Source: Dongia mobilis
GTDB taxonomy: Bacteria > Pseudomonadota > Alphaproteobacteria > Dongiales > Dongiaceae
DNA length: 64,000 bases
NCBI RefSeq assembly: GCF_004363235.1
Contig: NZ_SNYW01000008.1
Location: 248,001-312,000 of the forward strand
Reading direction: 5' to 3'
Part shown: piece after piece, positions 42,663-51,297 of the stretch
How positions within the stretch are numbered: the stretch's first letter is position 1
Layout: every line of letters starts with the position of its first letter
Notes under the pieces: model-generated
Database searches by the model: none
Told to the model about the DNA's origin: nothing
What the model saw: the letters and a program-made list of their open reading frames with translations, nothing else
Program-made: the position numbers and the translations under genes

Positions 42663-43199
42663 ATGAGCGAAGCAACCAATGCCAAATCCGGCGACGGCAA
42701 GCCCGGGGAAACCCGGGCGGGCGAGGACAAGCCCGGAATGGGCCGGGTCTTCCTGGTGGTGGTGGACGAATCGCCGGAGATGAAGGTGGCGCTGCGCTAT
42801 GCCTGCCGCCGCGCCGCCCGCACCGGCGGCCGCGTCGCCATGGTCTATGTCATGGAACCGGCCGACTACCAGGAATGGGTCGGCGTCTCCAACCTGATGC
42901 GCGAGGAAGCGCGCCAGCAGGCCGAGGCGATCATGCAGAAGATGGCGGGCGAGGTGCAGAAACACGCCCAGTCCTTTCCCATCCTCTATTTCCGCGAGGG
43001 GGAGCGGCAGGACGAGGTACTGAAGCTGATCGACGAGGAACCCGCCATCTCGATCCTGGTGCTGGGCGCCGCCACCGGCCCCAAGGGACCGGGGCCGCTG
43101 ATCTCGTCGCTCACCGGCAAGCAGGTCGGCAAGCTCAGGATTCCCATCACCATCGTTCCCGGAAACCTCTCCGACGCCGATATCGAGAACATCGCCTGA
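42663..43199 (+). CDS. Universal stress protein (UspA-like)
   Basis: The 178-residue product has a polar N-terminal extension of 25 residues and then a USP fold: RVFLVVVDESPEMKVALRYAC at the start and an ATP-loop-like segment near GAATGPKGPGPLISSLTGKQ. The last is a looser version of the G-x2-G-x9-G-S/T loop, so nucleotide binding is likely but not certain. It is third in the TauE-TIGR02186-Usp run, 37 bases after the second gene. It may tie the transporter to stress or nutrient state (inference). Confidence 0.88.
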   Translation: MSEATNAKSGDGKPGETRAGEDKPGMGRVFLVVVDESPEMKVALRYACRRAARTGGRVAMVYVMEPADYQEWVGVSNLMREEARQQAEAIMQKMAGEVQKHAQSFPILYFREGERQDEVLKLIDEEPAISILVLGAATGPKGPGPLISSLTGKQVGKLRIPITIVPGNLSDADIENIA

Positions 43200-43384
43200 T
43201 GCCAGCGCGCGCCTGACAGGCTTCACGCGCCGCAAACCCCGCACCGGAATGTAAGCCCCGATGGCGCCGATGTGATCGTCGTCATGGTCGCGCGGCGCCT
43301 CGCTCTCCACTATCATGGCAGATGATTTTCGGGGCGCGGCGACCGGCGACGGGCCCGTCGCCGCCGTCAGGGGAGGTACCCGTC

Positions 43385-44071
43385 ATGAAGGATTGCAACA
43401 TTTCGCGGCGACATTCCCTGCTGGGCGGCCTCGCCCTTGCCGGCGGATATGCCCTGATACCGCTGCTGGTGGCTCTACCCGCCAGGGCAGTCGACGGCAT
43501 CGGCACGGTCGAGCGACTCAAGGGGTCCGCTTCCATCAATCGCGGCGGCAGTCAATCGGTCCTCTCTGCCGGGGACCCGGTCATGGTGGGCGATGTGGTC
43601 ACCACGCTGGCCGAGAGCCGCCTGCGCATTGCCTTCGCGGATGGCTCGCAGGTCAATCTGGGCGAGCTTACCCGCATCACCATCGACGAATTCAACTTCA
43701 CCCGCGAAACGCTGTCGCGCCAGGCCGCCTTCGACCTGCAATCGGGTCTCATCCAGGCGATCACGGCCAAGTCCGGCGCCGGTTCCAGCTTCGCGATCCG
43801 CACCGGCAACGCCGTGGCGGCCAGCCGCTCGACGCAATGGATCGTCGAGGCAAGGAAGGCCGAGACCACGGTGCTGGTGCAGGAGGGAAAGGTCGATGTC
43901 CAGGAGGCCAGCCTCGGCTTCCGCGCATTTTCCAGCGCCGAGCAGGACAAGGCGATCCTGCTTTCGGCCGGCCAGGTCACCACCATCGGCAAGCTTGGCG
44001 GCGGGCTCGGGCCGCAGGTGGCGGAAGAACAGAAGCTGGCCGCCTACCTCGCCGCCCTGGCGATGGATTGA
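43385..44071 (+). CDS. FecR-domain exported protein, no sigma factor nearby
   Basis: A signal region with twin arginines (ISRRHSLLGGLALAGGYALI) leads to a FecR-type domain (about 40-180): GTVERLKGSASINRGG, a hallmark DGSQVNLGELTRITID, and SSFAIRTGNAVAASRST. Classical FecR has an N-terminal cytoplasmic anti-sigma segment; this one does not and no ECF sigma gene is adjacent, so it probably works as a periplasmic FecR-fold protein of the LysM/autotransporter-linked or peptidoglycan type. The ATG at 43385 is favoured by GGGAGG eight bases upstream. The length is 228 residues. Confidence 0.8.
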   Translation: MKDCNISRRHSLLGGLALAGGYALIPLLVALPARAVDGIGTVERLKGSASINRGGSQSVLSAGDPVMVGDVVTTLAESRLRIAFADGSQVNLGELTRITIDEFNFTRETLSRQAAFDLQSGLIQAITAKSGAGSSFAIRTGNAVAASRSTQWIVEARKAETTVLVQEGKVDVQEASLGFRAFSSAEQDKAILLSAGQVTTIGKLGGGLGPQVAEEQKLAAYLAALAMD

Positions 44072-44104
44072 GGCGGGTTACCCGTCCCTCGGGTTTGCTC
44101 CCGC

Positions 44105-45034
44105 CTACGTCCCCAGGCTGGCGGGGTCGACATTGCCGCCGCACAGGATGACGGCGATCTTCTCGCCCGGGACCGGGCGATAGGCGCCGCTCGTGAGGGC
44201 GGCGAGGGCGGTGACACCGCCCGGTTCGCTCATCAGGCGGAAATCGCGCCACAGCAATTCCTGCGCAGCGCGGATGGCCTCGTCTTGCACCAGCACCACA
44301 TCGGCGACATGTTCCTGCGCGATGGCAAAGGGGATGTCGCCCACCCGCTTCGCGCCCAGCGAATCCGCGGCCAGGCCACCCACCGCCACATCGACCGGAT
44401 GGCCGGTCCGGCGTGCGCTGTGCAGCGTCGGGCATGAGTCGGGCTCGACGCCCACGACCTTGACGCGACCCTGGAACCAGGCGGCGACACCGCCGATGAG
44501 ACCGCCGCCGCCAACCGCCACCAGCACGGTATCCAACATGCTCAGCTGTGCATCGAGTTCGCGGGCAAGTGTGCCCTGTCCCGCCACGGTTGCGGGCGCG
44601 TCATAGGCATGGATGGCAAGCGCCCCGGTTTCCGCGGCACGGGCTTCCGATGCGGCCAGCGCGTCGGCATAGGCGCCGGGAACCACGTTGACCGTGGCAC
44701 CGAAACTCTCGATCCGCGCGACCTTGGCGGCGCTGGCCAAGGCGGGAACGAAGATCTCGGCGCGGTGGCCGAGGGCGCGCGCCGCGAAGGCGACGGCGGC
44801 GCCATGATTGCCGCCTGATGCCGCGATGACCCCGGCCGGCGACACGTCCTGCGAGAGCAGCGAGTTGAAGGCGCCGCGTGCCTTGAACGAGCCGCTGTGC
44901 TGCAGCAATTCAAGCTTGAAGGTGAGGGCGGCGGGGACCCCGCAGGCACCCAGTTCCAGCGGCATGACCGGCGTGCGCCGGACATGGCCATGGAGGCGGC
45001 GCGCCGCCGCCTCGATCGCGTCCGGCGACACCAT
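44105..45034 (-). CDS. Threonine/serine dehydratase (PLP fold type II)
   Basis: The 309-residue product carries the PLP-lysine Lys51 in SGSFKARGAFN and the glycine-rich phosphate loop VAVGGGGLIGG. It has no ACT domain, so it is the catabolic or unregulated type (TdcB-like) or a serine racemase. It deaminates threonine or serine to 2-oxobutyrate or pyruvate. Its ATG shares one base with the stop of the Lrp-type gene (TGATG), so they are coupled. Activity towards threonine or serine is inferred from the family. Confidence 0.87.
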   Translation of the reverse strand: MVSPDAIEAAARRLHGHVRRTPVMPLELGACGVPAALTFKLELLQHSGSFKARGAFNSLLSQDVSPAGVIAASGGNHGAAVAFAARALGHRAEIFVPALASAAKVARIESFGATVNVVPGAYADALAASEARAAETGALAIHAYDAPATVAGQGTLARELDAQLSMLDTVLVAVGGGGLIGGVAAWFQGRVKVVGVEPDSCPTLHSARRTGHPVDVAVGGLAADSLGAKRVGDIPFAIAQEHVADVVLVQDEAIRAAQELLWRDFRLMSEPGGVTALAALTSGAYRPVPGEKIAVILCGGNVDPASLGT

Positions 45035-45477
45035 CAATGCCGCTCGACCAGGGTCGAAAGCAGGATCGAGGAGGTGGTGCGCTGCACGCCGGGCAGATGG
45101 CCGATGCGGGTCAGTATCTCGTCGAGATGGGCGGCGTTGCTGGCGCTGACGATGGCGACCGCGTCAAAGGAACCGGAGACGGTATAGGCGCTTTGTACCT
45201 CCGGCAGCTTCTTGAGGGCCGCGACTGCCTGGTCATGGCCCTTGGGATCGACCGAAAGCAGGACATGGGCGCCGACACCCGGCGCCTCGCCATCCTTGCC
45301 GACCACCAGGGTATAGCCGGCGATGATGCCATCCCGCTCCAGGCGCTTCAGGCGCTCCTGCACCGCGGAACGGGAGAGGGAAAGCTGCCGCCCGAGCGCC
45401 GCCGTGGGCGTGCGGGCATTGCCGCGCAAGAGGGAGATGAGCTTGCGGTCGGTGTCGTCCAGGCTGCGTTTCGCCAT
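45034..45477 (-). CDS. Lrp/AsnC-family transcriptional regulator
   Basis: The 147-residue product has an N-terminal winged helix (LDDTDRKLISLLRGNARTPTAALGRQLSLSRSAVQERLKRLE, given here only by sense) and a C-terminal RAM ligand-binding domain (AHVLLSVDPKGHDQAVAAL to TSSILLSTLVER). Such regulators bind amino acids. Coupling to the dehydratase gene points to threonine, serine or branched-chain amino acids as effector (inference). The ATG at 45477 is chosen because the domain starts directly after it. It is divergent from the MFS gene. Confidence 0.92.
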   Translation of the reverse strand: MAKRSLDDTDRKLISLLRGNARTPTAALGRQLSLSRSAVQERLKRLERDGIIAGYTLVVGKDGEAPGVGAHVLLSVDPKGHDQAVAALKKLPEVQSAYTVSGSFDAVAIVSASNAAHLDEILTRIGHLPGVQRTTSSILLSTLVERH

Positions 45478-45550
45478 GTTGTCCCGTCGAATTGCCGGTA
45501 AGTTTGTTTCTTGTCGCGCTTTTGACGCAGGAAGGCAAGGAGCAAGGCCA

Positions 45551-45604
45551 GCGGATTGTCCCGGGCGGATTGTCCCGGGCGGTTGTCCCGGGCAGTCGTC
45601 CTGG
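45551..45604. repeat. Four-copy 14-base tandem repeat upstream of the Lrp-type gene
   Basis: GCGGATTGTCCCGG occurs at 45551 and again at 45565 without change. A third copy at 45579 lacks the A (GCGGTTGTCCCGG), and a diverged copy (GCAGTCGTCCTGG) ends at 45604. The array lies 74 bases upstream of the regulator start in the divergent gap, where promoters of both flanking genes must be. Confidence 0.88.
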
Positions 45605-45742
45605 TCCGGCCGGCAGCCATGCCGAATTTCCGCGAAAGCCATGCCGCATCCGCTGGGGCGCGCAAACGGCCGGTGTGTTAAGCATCTTCCCGGGTTGCCG
45701 CAACCCTTATTTTGCCCCCTCCCGCCCGAGTTCCAGCGCCAC

Positions 45743-46930
45743 ATGGCCGTCGATTACCCGCCCCTCCCGGTTTCCCGGCGCAAGCCGGGGGCGATCGTCT
45801 TTGCCGTGCTCTACATGCTGGAATCGACCACGCGGTCCTTGGCCCTCACCGTCATGCCGCTGCAGGCGCAGAAGATCTTCGGCGACGACGGCGCGGTCTC
45901 GGCGGTCTATTTCGGCGTCACCATATTCGGCCTGCTGGCGGGGTTCGGCGTGCCGCTGCTGATCCACCGCTATCGCCGCCGCTGGGTCTATTCCGGCGGC
46001 CTGGTGCTGGGTGGCCTCGCTTTGGTGGCACTGTCTTTCGAAAACCCCCTGGGACAAATGAGCGGCCAGGTGATGCGGACCCTTTCCGGCACCGCCTGCA
46101 TCATTGCGCTGACGCTCTATGTGCTGGATTTCATCCCGCGCGGCGACCTTGTGCGCTACGAACCATTGAAACTGCTGCTCGGCTGCCTTCCCTGGGGCCT
46201 CGGCCCCTGGCTGGGGATCGAACTCTACAAGGTCTGGGGTCCCGCGGCGGTCGCCGCCCTCGGCCTCGCTGCCGCCCTCGTTGCCGTGGCCTTCTTCGGC
46301 TATCTACGTCTGACCGAGAACCCGGCGGTCGCCGCGGCGACCCGGCCGCCGCCCAATCCCTTGAAGAGCATCGGCCGCTTTTGCGCCCAGCCGCGCCTGC
46401 GCCTCGCCTGGCTGGTCGCCTTTTGCCGTTCCGGCTGGTGGTCGCTCTTCTTCGTCTATCCGGCGCTCTATTTCAGCGCGCAAGGGGTCGATCCCAGCTG
46501 GGCCGGGGCGCTGGCCGGCGGCGCCAACCTGCTGCTCGTCCTCTCGCCCTTCTTCGGCTGGCTGGGCCGCCGCTTCGGCATCCGGCGGCCGATCATGGTG
46601 GCCTTTTTCTGCGCTGGCCTCATCACCATGGCGGTGCCGCTTTTCTTCGACTCACCCATCATGGTGGGGGTGCTGCTGATGCTGGCGGCGGTCTTCATCG
46701 TGCTGCTGGATTCGCTCGGCAACATCCCGTTCCTGCGCGCGGTCAGGCCGCTTGAGCGGCCGCAGATGACCTCGGTCTACCGGACCTATATCGATCTCGG
46801 CAACCTGCTGCCCTTCGCCGTCTTCACGGCCTTGCTGCACTATTTCGACCAGCGGGCGGTCTATGTCACCTATGGCCTGCTGATGCTGGTGGTCGGCGCC
46901 ACCGCGCGCTATTTGCCGCGCCGCCTGTAG
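45743..46930 (+). CDS. MFS transporter
   Basis: The 395-residue product has twelve hydrophobic segments with the two-fold symmetry of the major facilitator superfamily, starting RRKPGAIVFAVLYMLESTTRSLAL. The basic loop between helices 2 and 3 (LIHRYRRRWVYSGG) is a weak motif A. The substrate is unknown. The ATG at 45743 is taken because the polar N terminus and first helix follow; the frame is open upstream into the gap. It is divergent from the Lrp/dehydratase pair, so it could move an amino acid or be regulated by Lrp. Confidence 0.83.
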   Translation: MAVDYPPLPVSRRKPGAIVFAVLYMLESTTRSLALTVMPLQAQKIFGDDGAVSAVYFGVTIFGLLAGFGVPLLIHRYRRRWVYSGGLVLGGLALVALSFENPLGQMSGQVMRTLSGTACIIALTLYVLDFIPRGDLVRYEPLKLLLGCLPWGLGPWLGIELYKVWGPAAVAALGLAAALVAVAFFGYLRLTENPAVAAATRPPPNPLKSIGRFCAQPRLRLAWLVAFCRSGWWSLFFVYPALYFSAQGVDPSWAGALAGGANLLLVLSPFFGWLGRRFGIRRPIMVAFFCAGLITMAVPLFFDSPIMVGVLLMLAAVFIVLLDSLGNIPFLRAVRPLERPQMTSVYRTYIDLGNLLPFAVFTALLHYFDQRAVYVTYGLLMLVVGATARYLPRRL

Positions 46931-47021
46931 CGATGATCCTCCCCGCGCGGTGGTGACTCTGTTCACCCCCGCGCGAAACAGCTACATTGCCCGACAGCAA
47001 GGATTTGGAATTGCCGGGCCG

Positions 47022-47492
47022 ATGAGCATCGGAAAACACGACGACGGAAAAGACGACGAGCGGGAGGAAGGCGGCCACATGGCCCGCATGATGGCGAAGG
47101 CCGAGGCCGCCGTCGCCGATCTTGCCAAGGGCTACACCGCCTGGGCCAGCGCCGATGTCGAGAAATGCGCCGTGCATCTGGCGGCGGCCCGTGCCGCTGG
47201 CGGCGACGGACGCACCGAGCATGCCCGCGATATCCATACGGTCGCCCACAACATCAAGGGCCAGGGCTCGTCCTTCGGCTATCCGCTGATGACCCGGCTT
47301 GGCCAGTCGCTCTGTCAGCTCACCCGGCGCAAATCGTTTTTCTCCGATGCCGATCTCGATCTCGCCCAGGCGCATGTCGATGCCATGCGGCTGGTCCTCG
47401 CCAAGGAGATCCGCGGCGATGGCGGCGAGCTTGGCCAGAAGCTGGGCGACCGGCTGGAGGAAAAAGTGCGCGCCGCACTGGAAGCCGGATGA
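47022..47492 (+). CDS. Orphan Hpt (histidine phosphotransfer) domain protein
   Basis: The 156-residue helical protein has a charged N terminus (IGKHDDGKDDEREEGGH) and an Hpt domain (about 25-125). The phospho-His candidate is in HTVAHNIKGQGSSFGYPLM. In Hpt domains the usual core is H-x-[IL]-K-G, seen here as HNIKG. No kinase receiver or response regulator is adjacent; a membrane histidine kinase lies 1.8 kb downstream on the other strand. Its partner is therefore unknown. Confidence 0.82.
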   Translation: MSIGKHDDGKDDEREEGGHMARMMAKAEAAVADLAKGYTAWASADVEKCAVHLAAARAAGGDGRTEHARDIHTVAHNIKGQGSSFGYPLMTRLGQSLCQLTRRKSFFSDADLDLAQAHVDAMRLVLAKEIRGDGGELGQKLGDRLEEKVRAALEAG

Positions 47493-47496
47493 AGGT

Positions 47497-48099
47497 TCAG
47501 ACCCGTTCCGCCAGCCAGATGGCGAGGCGCGAGCCGGTCTTGATGGCGCGGCTGAGCAGCGGATAGGCCGGTGCCTCCTCGGCGCCATGGGCAAGCCCGG
47601 TGTCGCGGTGCTCGACTTCCTCGGCGCGGAACTGCTCGATCTTCGCTGTGATCTCCGGCTCGGCTTCGCCCAGTGCCAGCTTCTGCTCCCGGTAATGCTC
47701 GTCGATCACTTCCTCGACGGCGACGGTGCAGGCCATGGCGGCCTTGGGCCCCATCAGCGCCGTGGCGGCGCCCAGCGCGAAGCCCGCCACATGCCAGACC
47801 GGGAACAGCAGCGAGGGGCGTGCGCGCCGTTCCACCATCAGCTTCTCGAAGGCGTGCAGGTGGGTGAGCTCCTGTTCCAGCATGTGCCGGATGACCTTGC
47901 CTTCCGGCTTGGCGCCCAGCACCGCCAGCTGCCCCTCATAGATGCGCTTGGCGCCGTACTCCCCGGCATGGTCGACGCGGATGACGCGGTCAAGCAGGGC
48001 GTCCGGCGTCAGATCGCCCGGCAGGCGTCGCCTCGGTTGGGCCTGACTGGGTTGGGCCTGGTTGGGTTGGACCTGATTGGGTTGGGCCCGATCGGTCAT
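47497..48099 (-). CDS. coq7: Demethoxyubiquinone hydroxylase Coq7
   Basis: Coq7 is a di-iron monooxygenase of ubiquinone synthesis. The ferritin-like fold has the iron ligands Glu47 (HAGEYGAKRIYEGQ), Glu77-x2-His80 (EQELTHLH), Glu129 (VEEVIDEHY) and a second Glu-x2-His near residue 160-163 (AEEVEHR). The length is 200 residues. The first 22 residues are a repeated QPNQ/QPSQ segment made by a 15-base tandem repeat, not part of the enzyme fold. The start overlaps the dsbB stop by four bases (ATGA). Confidence 0.94.
   Translation of the reverse strand: MTDRAQPNQVQPNQAQPSQAQPRRRLPGDLTPDALLDRVIRVDHAGEYGAKRIYEGQLAVLGAKPEGKVIRHMLEQELTHLHAFEKLMVERRARPSLLFPVWHVAGFALGAATALMGPKAAMACTVAVEEVIDEHYREQKLALGEAEPEITAKIEQFRAEEVEHRDTGLAHGAEEAPAYPLLSRAIKTGSRLAIWLAERV
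48036..48095. repeat. Four-copy 15-base tandem repeat within the start of coq7
   Basis: Units start at 48036, 48051, 48066 and 48081 and read GTTGGRCCYGRYYGG on the plus strand. Translated on the minus strand they give QPNQ, QPNQ and QPSQ blocks at residues 6-22. The period keeps the reading frame, so the array extends the N terminus without breaking the gene. Confidence 0.92.
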
Positions 48100-48620
48100 C
48101 GCTTCCTCCCGGCCAGCAGCTGTTTCGCCCCCCAGGCCGCGAACAGGGCCAGGGCCAGCGAGAAAAGACCATTATAGCCGGCCATGGAAATGCCGAACAT
48201 CTCGAAGGCGACCTCGTCGCAGCGGGTCACCGGCGCGTTCATGATGGCCGCTTCCAGTTCGGCGCCGCTGAGGCCGCCGATCCCGGCACCGACGCAGGCG
48301 CCAGTCCCTTCCCACCAATTCTGCTCGACGCCGACATGGAACAGGGAAATGGCGGCGCCGGCGAGGCAGGCGAGGGCGGCGAGGCCCAGCGCCAGCCCGC
48401 TGCGGCGGGTATGGCGCGCAAGGGCGATGGCGCCGATGCCGCCGGCGATCGCCGCCCAATGCGCATAACGCTGCCACAGGCAGAGTTCGCAAGGGGCAAG
48501 GCCGAAGCCATATTGCGCCAGCCAGGCGACGCAGAGGGCCGAGAGGCCGAGACCCGCCACCAGCCAGGGCACATGGGCGGGCGCGATGAAGCTTTCGGCG
48601 CGGGGCGGTCGGGTATTCAC
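48096..48620 (-). CDS. dsbB: Disulfide bond formation protein B (DsbB family)
   Basis: The 174-residue product has four helices and the two cysteine pairs of DsbB: Cys44/Cys47 in APCELCLWQR on the first periplasmic loop and Cys109/Cys134 on the second. DsbB reoxidises DsbA and passes electrons to quinone. The position next to coq7 makes functional sense, since ubiquinone is its electron acceptor, and the genes overlap by four bases. No dsbA is in the window. Confidence 0.94.
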   Translation of the reverse strand: MNTRPPRAESFIAPAHVPWLVAGLGLSALCVAWLAQYGFGLAPCELCLWQRYAHWAAIAGGIGAIALARHTRRSGLALGLAALACLAGAAISLFHVGVEQNWWEGTGACVGAGIGGLSGAELEAAIMNAPVTRCDEVAFEMFGISMAGYNGLFSLALALFAAWGAKQLLAGRKR

Positions 48621-48660
48621 GGCAATGCTCTCCGGTTTTTGGCGCGTCAGCCTAGCGAGG

Positions 48661-49239
48661 CTAGAACAGATAGCGCAAGGCGACGAAACCGCCCACGATC
48701 GCCAGCACGAACAAGGTCGTGACCAGCGTCAGGCGCCGCTCGATGAAGTCGCGTACCGGTTCGCCGAAGAAATAGAGCAGGCCCGCCACCAGGAAGAAGC
48801 GCGCACCCCTGGTCGCCACCGACGCGGCGATGAAGACCTTGAGGTCGAAACCCATCAGGCCGGAATATATGGTCACCACCTTGTAGGGGATGGGCGTGAG
48901 GCCCTTGATCAGGATGAACCACAGGCCCCAATCGGCATACCAGGCCTGCAGATTGGCCATGCTCTCGGGCTTGGCATAGAGCGCCAGCAGCCATTGCCCC
49001 ACGCCTTCCAGCGCATAGCCGATGAAATAGCCGAACACCCCGCCGGCGACCGACGCCACCGTGCAGACGGCGGCAAAGATCCAGGCCTTGCGGCGCTGGG
49101 CCAGCACCATCGGCACCAGCATCGGGTCGGGCGGAATGGGGAAGAACGAGCTTTCGGTGAAGGAAACGGCCGCCAGGGCCCAGAGCGCCTTCGGGCTCTC
49201 GGCCAGTTCCATGATCCAGTCGTAGAGGCGGCGCAGCAA
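48661..49239 (-). CDS. YqaA-family (SNARE-associated/DedA-like) membrane protein
   Basis: The 192-residue product shows the DedA-like signature: FPIPPDPMLVPMVLAQ near the first helix, then GYFIGYALEG and the FILIKGLTPIPYKVVTIYSG segment with re-entrant Pro, ending with two helices. Members of the wider family flip undecaprenyl phosphate or phospholipids; for YqaA itself the function is not settled. It is separated from dsbB by 40 bases on the same strand. Confidence 0.88.
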   Translation of the reverse strand: MLRRLYDWIMELAESPKALWALAAVSFTESSFFPIPPDPMLVPMVLAQRRKAWIFAAVCTVASVAGGVFGYFIGYALEGVGQWLLALYAKPESMANLQAWYADWGLWFILIKGLTPIPYKVVTIYSGLMGFDLKVFIAASVATRGARFFLVAGLLYFFGEPVRDFIERRLTLVTTLFVLAIVGGFVALRYLF

Positions 49240-49280
49240 GGATTGTTACCGGTCGGGAATGGGCTCGGAGTCGTGTCCTA

Positions 49281-50681
49281 TCAGTTCGCGCGATCGGGCA
49301 CAATCGTTGCCATATGGCTGCCAGCCGTTTGGCCATCAGGCAGGGTTTCGCCGCGCGGCAGGAGCAGAGTGAAGGTGCTGCCCATGCCCGGCTGGCTTTC
49401 GACGGCGATGCTGCCGCCGAGTGCGGTGGCAAGGCGCTGGGCAATGGCCAATCCCAGGCCGAGGCCGCCCTTGGCGCGGGTATAGGTGTCTCCGGCCTGG
49501 AAGAATGGCTCGAAAATGCGGCCCAATTCGGTCAGGGAAATTCCATCGCCCCTGTCACAAACCCGGATCGCGGTCCTGCCTGGGCCCGCCATCGACACCT
49601 CGACCCGAACCGCGGCGCCGGCCGGCGAGAATTTGATGGCATTGTTGATGAGTGCAATGAGGATCTGCCGCAAGGCGCGCGGGTCCGCCATGACCGTGAT
49701 CGGCTCGGTCGCGGTGTGGAGCACAACGCCTGCCCGGTCCGCTTCACCTGCCAGCATCCTTACGCACTCTTCGGCCATCTTGTCGGCCGCCATGGACTGC
49801 GGCACAAGGCTGTCGCGACCCGCCTCGATGCTGGCCATATCCAGCAACATGTCAACGAGGCCCAGTTGATGGCGTCCGGCCTGCAGGATCAGGCTGCCGT
49901 ATTGCTGCGACTGCTGCAATGTCGGTGCAAAGGCGCGGCCTTCGACCATTTCGGCGAAGCCGATGATGGCATTCAGGGGCGTGCGCAATTCGTGGCTCAT
50001 ATTGGCGATGAACTGCGATTTCGCAGCACTGGCATCGGACGCGGCCTGGCGCGCATCGTCCAGCTCAGTCAGGATGATGCCGAAGCCCGTGGCGGCAATG
50101 AAGATGACGTTCAGGATACCAATCGTGATGAAATACTGCTGCCCGGCCAGCGTCGGCGGCAACAGGGCCAGCACCAGCGTCATGACGGTCCGCAACAGCC
50201 ATGTCGCGCCGGTCAGCTTGTAGAAGGCAGTGCGTCCTTGCAGGAACAGGACGCCGGCGACGAGGGCCGAGCAGACGTTGAGAATCATCGCCCCGCGAAA
50301 GGCAATGTCGGCGCCGACGCCAAGGCCGAGCCCCACCAGAATCAGATAGGCAATGCCGATCGCCAGGACGAATCTGCGCTGGAAGCGGAGCCGGTGGTCG
50401 ATCGCCCAAGCCCCCGCCAGCACGCAGGCGGAGGACGCGACGACTCCCAATGCCAATAGATAGGCGAAGGGCGAGGCAAGGGCGGCGCTTAACTGCGGGC
50501 CGGGTGGCAGGGGGATGATCAGCAGATAGACGATGCCGTTGATCAGGTGCGCGCCGCCGAAAAAGGCGAGGCCCTGACGTCCGTCGCGAAAGCGCCGCAC
50601 ATAGTAGCAGATCGCGGCGATGATCAGATTGATGGCGCAGCCGGAAACGGCAACCGGCGAGAACTGGATATCCGGCAGCAT
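49281..50681 (-). CDS. Membrane sensor histidine kinase without a receiver
   Basis: The 466-residue kinase has six or seven N-terminal helices (about 8-205), then a HisKA domain with the phospho-His in ANMSHELRTPLNAIIGF (around residue 230) and a full HATPase domain: N box ALINNAIKFSP, G1 VCDRGDGIS and G2 GGLGLGLAIA. No PAS domain is seen. The sensor part resembles multi-helix MASE-like input domains by shape only. No response regulator lies beside it, so it is an orphan kinase; an orphan Hpt gene is nearby. Confidence 0.92.
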   Translation of the reverse strand: MLPDIQFSPVAVSGCAINLIIAAICYYVRRFRDGRQGLAFFGGAHLINGIVYLLIIPLPPGPQLSAALASPFAYLLALGVVASSACVLAGAWAIDHRLRFQRRFVLAIGIAYLILVGLGLGVGADIAFRGAMILNVCSALVAGVLFLQGRTAFYKLTGATWLLRTVMTLVLALLPPTLAGQQYFITIGILNVIFIAATGFGIILTELDDARQAASDASAAKSQFIANMSHELRTPLNAIIGFAEMVEGRAFAPTLQQSQQYGSLILQAGRHQLGLVDMLLDMASIEAGRDSLVPQSMAADKMAEECVRMLAGEADRAGVVLHTATEPITVMADPRALRQILIALINNAIKFSPAGAAVRVEVSMAGPGRTAIRVCDRGDGISLTELGRIFEPFFQAGDTYTRAKGGLGLGLAIAQRLATALGGSIAVESQPGMGSTFTLLLPRGETLPDGQTAGSHMATIVPDRAN

Positions 50682-50800
50682 GGCGACCTTTCACCTGCGC
50701 GATCAATCTGCACCATCCGCGTCCGTTAACCTAGTTGACGGCAGGGTGCAGCGCCATAGGCGATAAGTTCGGCCGGTGCCAAGGCCACGTGGCGCGAGGC

Positions 50801-51070
50801 TCAGTGCAGGCTGAGCAGCGCCTCGGCGTTGCGCCAGCGCCCGGGCGTGATGATCTCGGTTTTCGCTACCTTGATGGAATGCAGCTTGCCGTCGAGGTTG
50901 CGGCTCCAGAAATCGAGGAATTTGTGCAGCACGGGGAGGCGCGGGGCAAGGTCGTAATCCTGCCAGATATAGCTCTGCAGCAGGCCCGGATGGTCCGGCA
51001 TGTGATAGAGGATCTCGGCCGTGACCAGTCGGTAGTCGTTGAGTTGCAGATTCAGCGCGCGCCTCTCCAT
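50801..51070 (-). CDS. usg: Usg-family protein
   Basis: The 89-residue product matches Usg, a short alphaproteobacterial family: NLQLNDYRLVTAEILYHMPD, HPGLLQSYIWQDYDLAPRLP and FLDFWSRNLDGKLHSIKVA. Its role is not established; older notes tied the name to phosphoribosylanthranilate isomerase or aspartate semialdehyde dehydrogenase on weak grounds. The ATG at 51070 is decided by a perfect AAGGAGGT site; the longer frame upstream would read through the groE promoter region. It is divergent from groES. Confidence 0.87.
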   Translation of the reverse strand: MERRALNLQLNDYRLVTAEILYHMPDHPGLLQSYIWQDYDLAPRLPVLHKFLDFWSRNLDGKLHSIKVAKTEIITPGRWRNAEALLSLH

Positions 51071-51194
51071 GGGACCTCCTTCGATGATGGACCGGCTAAG
51101 TGAACCCTTCCTGAAATGCGTGACCCGATTCGTTAACGACAGAATGCCGCAGGAATTGCTAACAGAAAATAAAAATCTGCGTGATTTCAGGTAG

Positions 51195-51221
51195 TTAGCA
51201 CTCAGATCAATAGATTGCTGC
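51195..51221. promoter_or_regulatory. Degenerate second CIRCE-like element
   Basis: A perfect left arm TTAGCACTC (51195-51203) is followed by a nine-base spacer and GATTGCTGC (51213-51221), which matches six of nine bases of the right arm GAGTGCTAA. It lies between usg and the groES promoter. HrcA binding here would be weaker than at the main site; it may be a remnant or may control usg. Confidence 0.45.
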
Positions 51222-51297
51222 CAGTTCAGCCACCTCATGCTGCGTCGCAGCATCCGCGTCGCTGCCAACTGACTGAAAAATTTCGGGGTTTGAGCCC

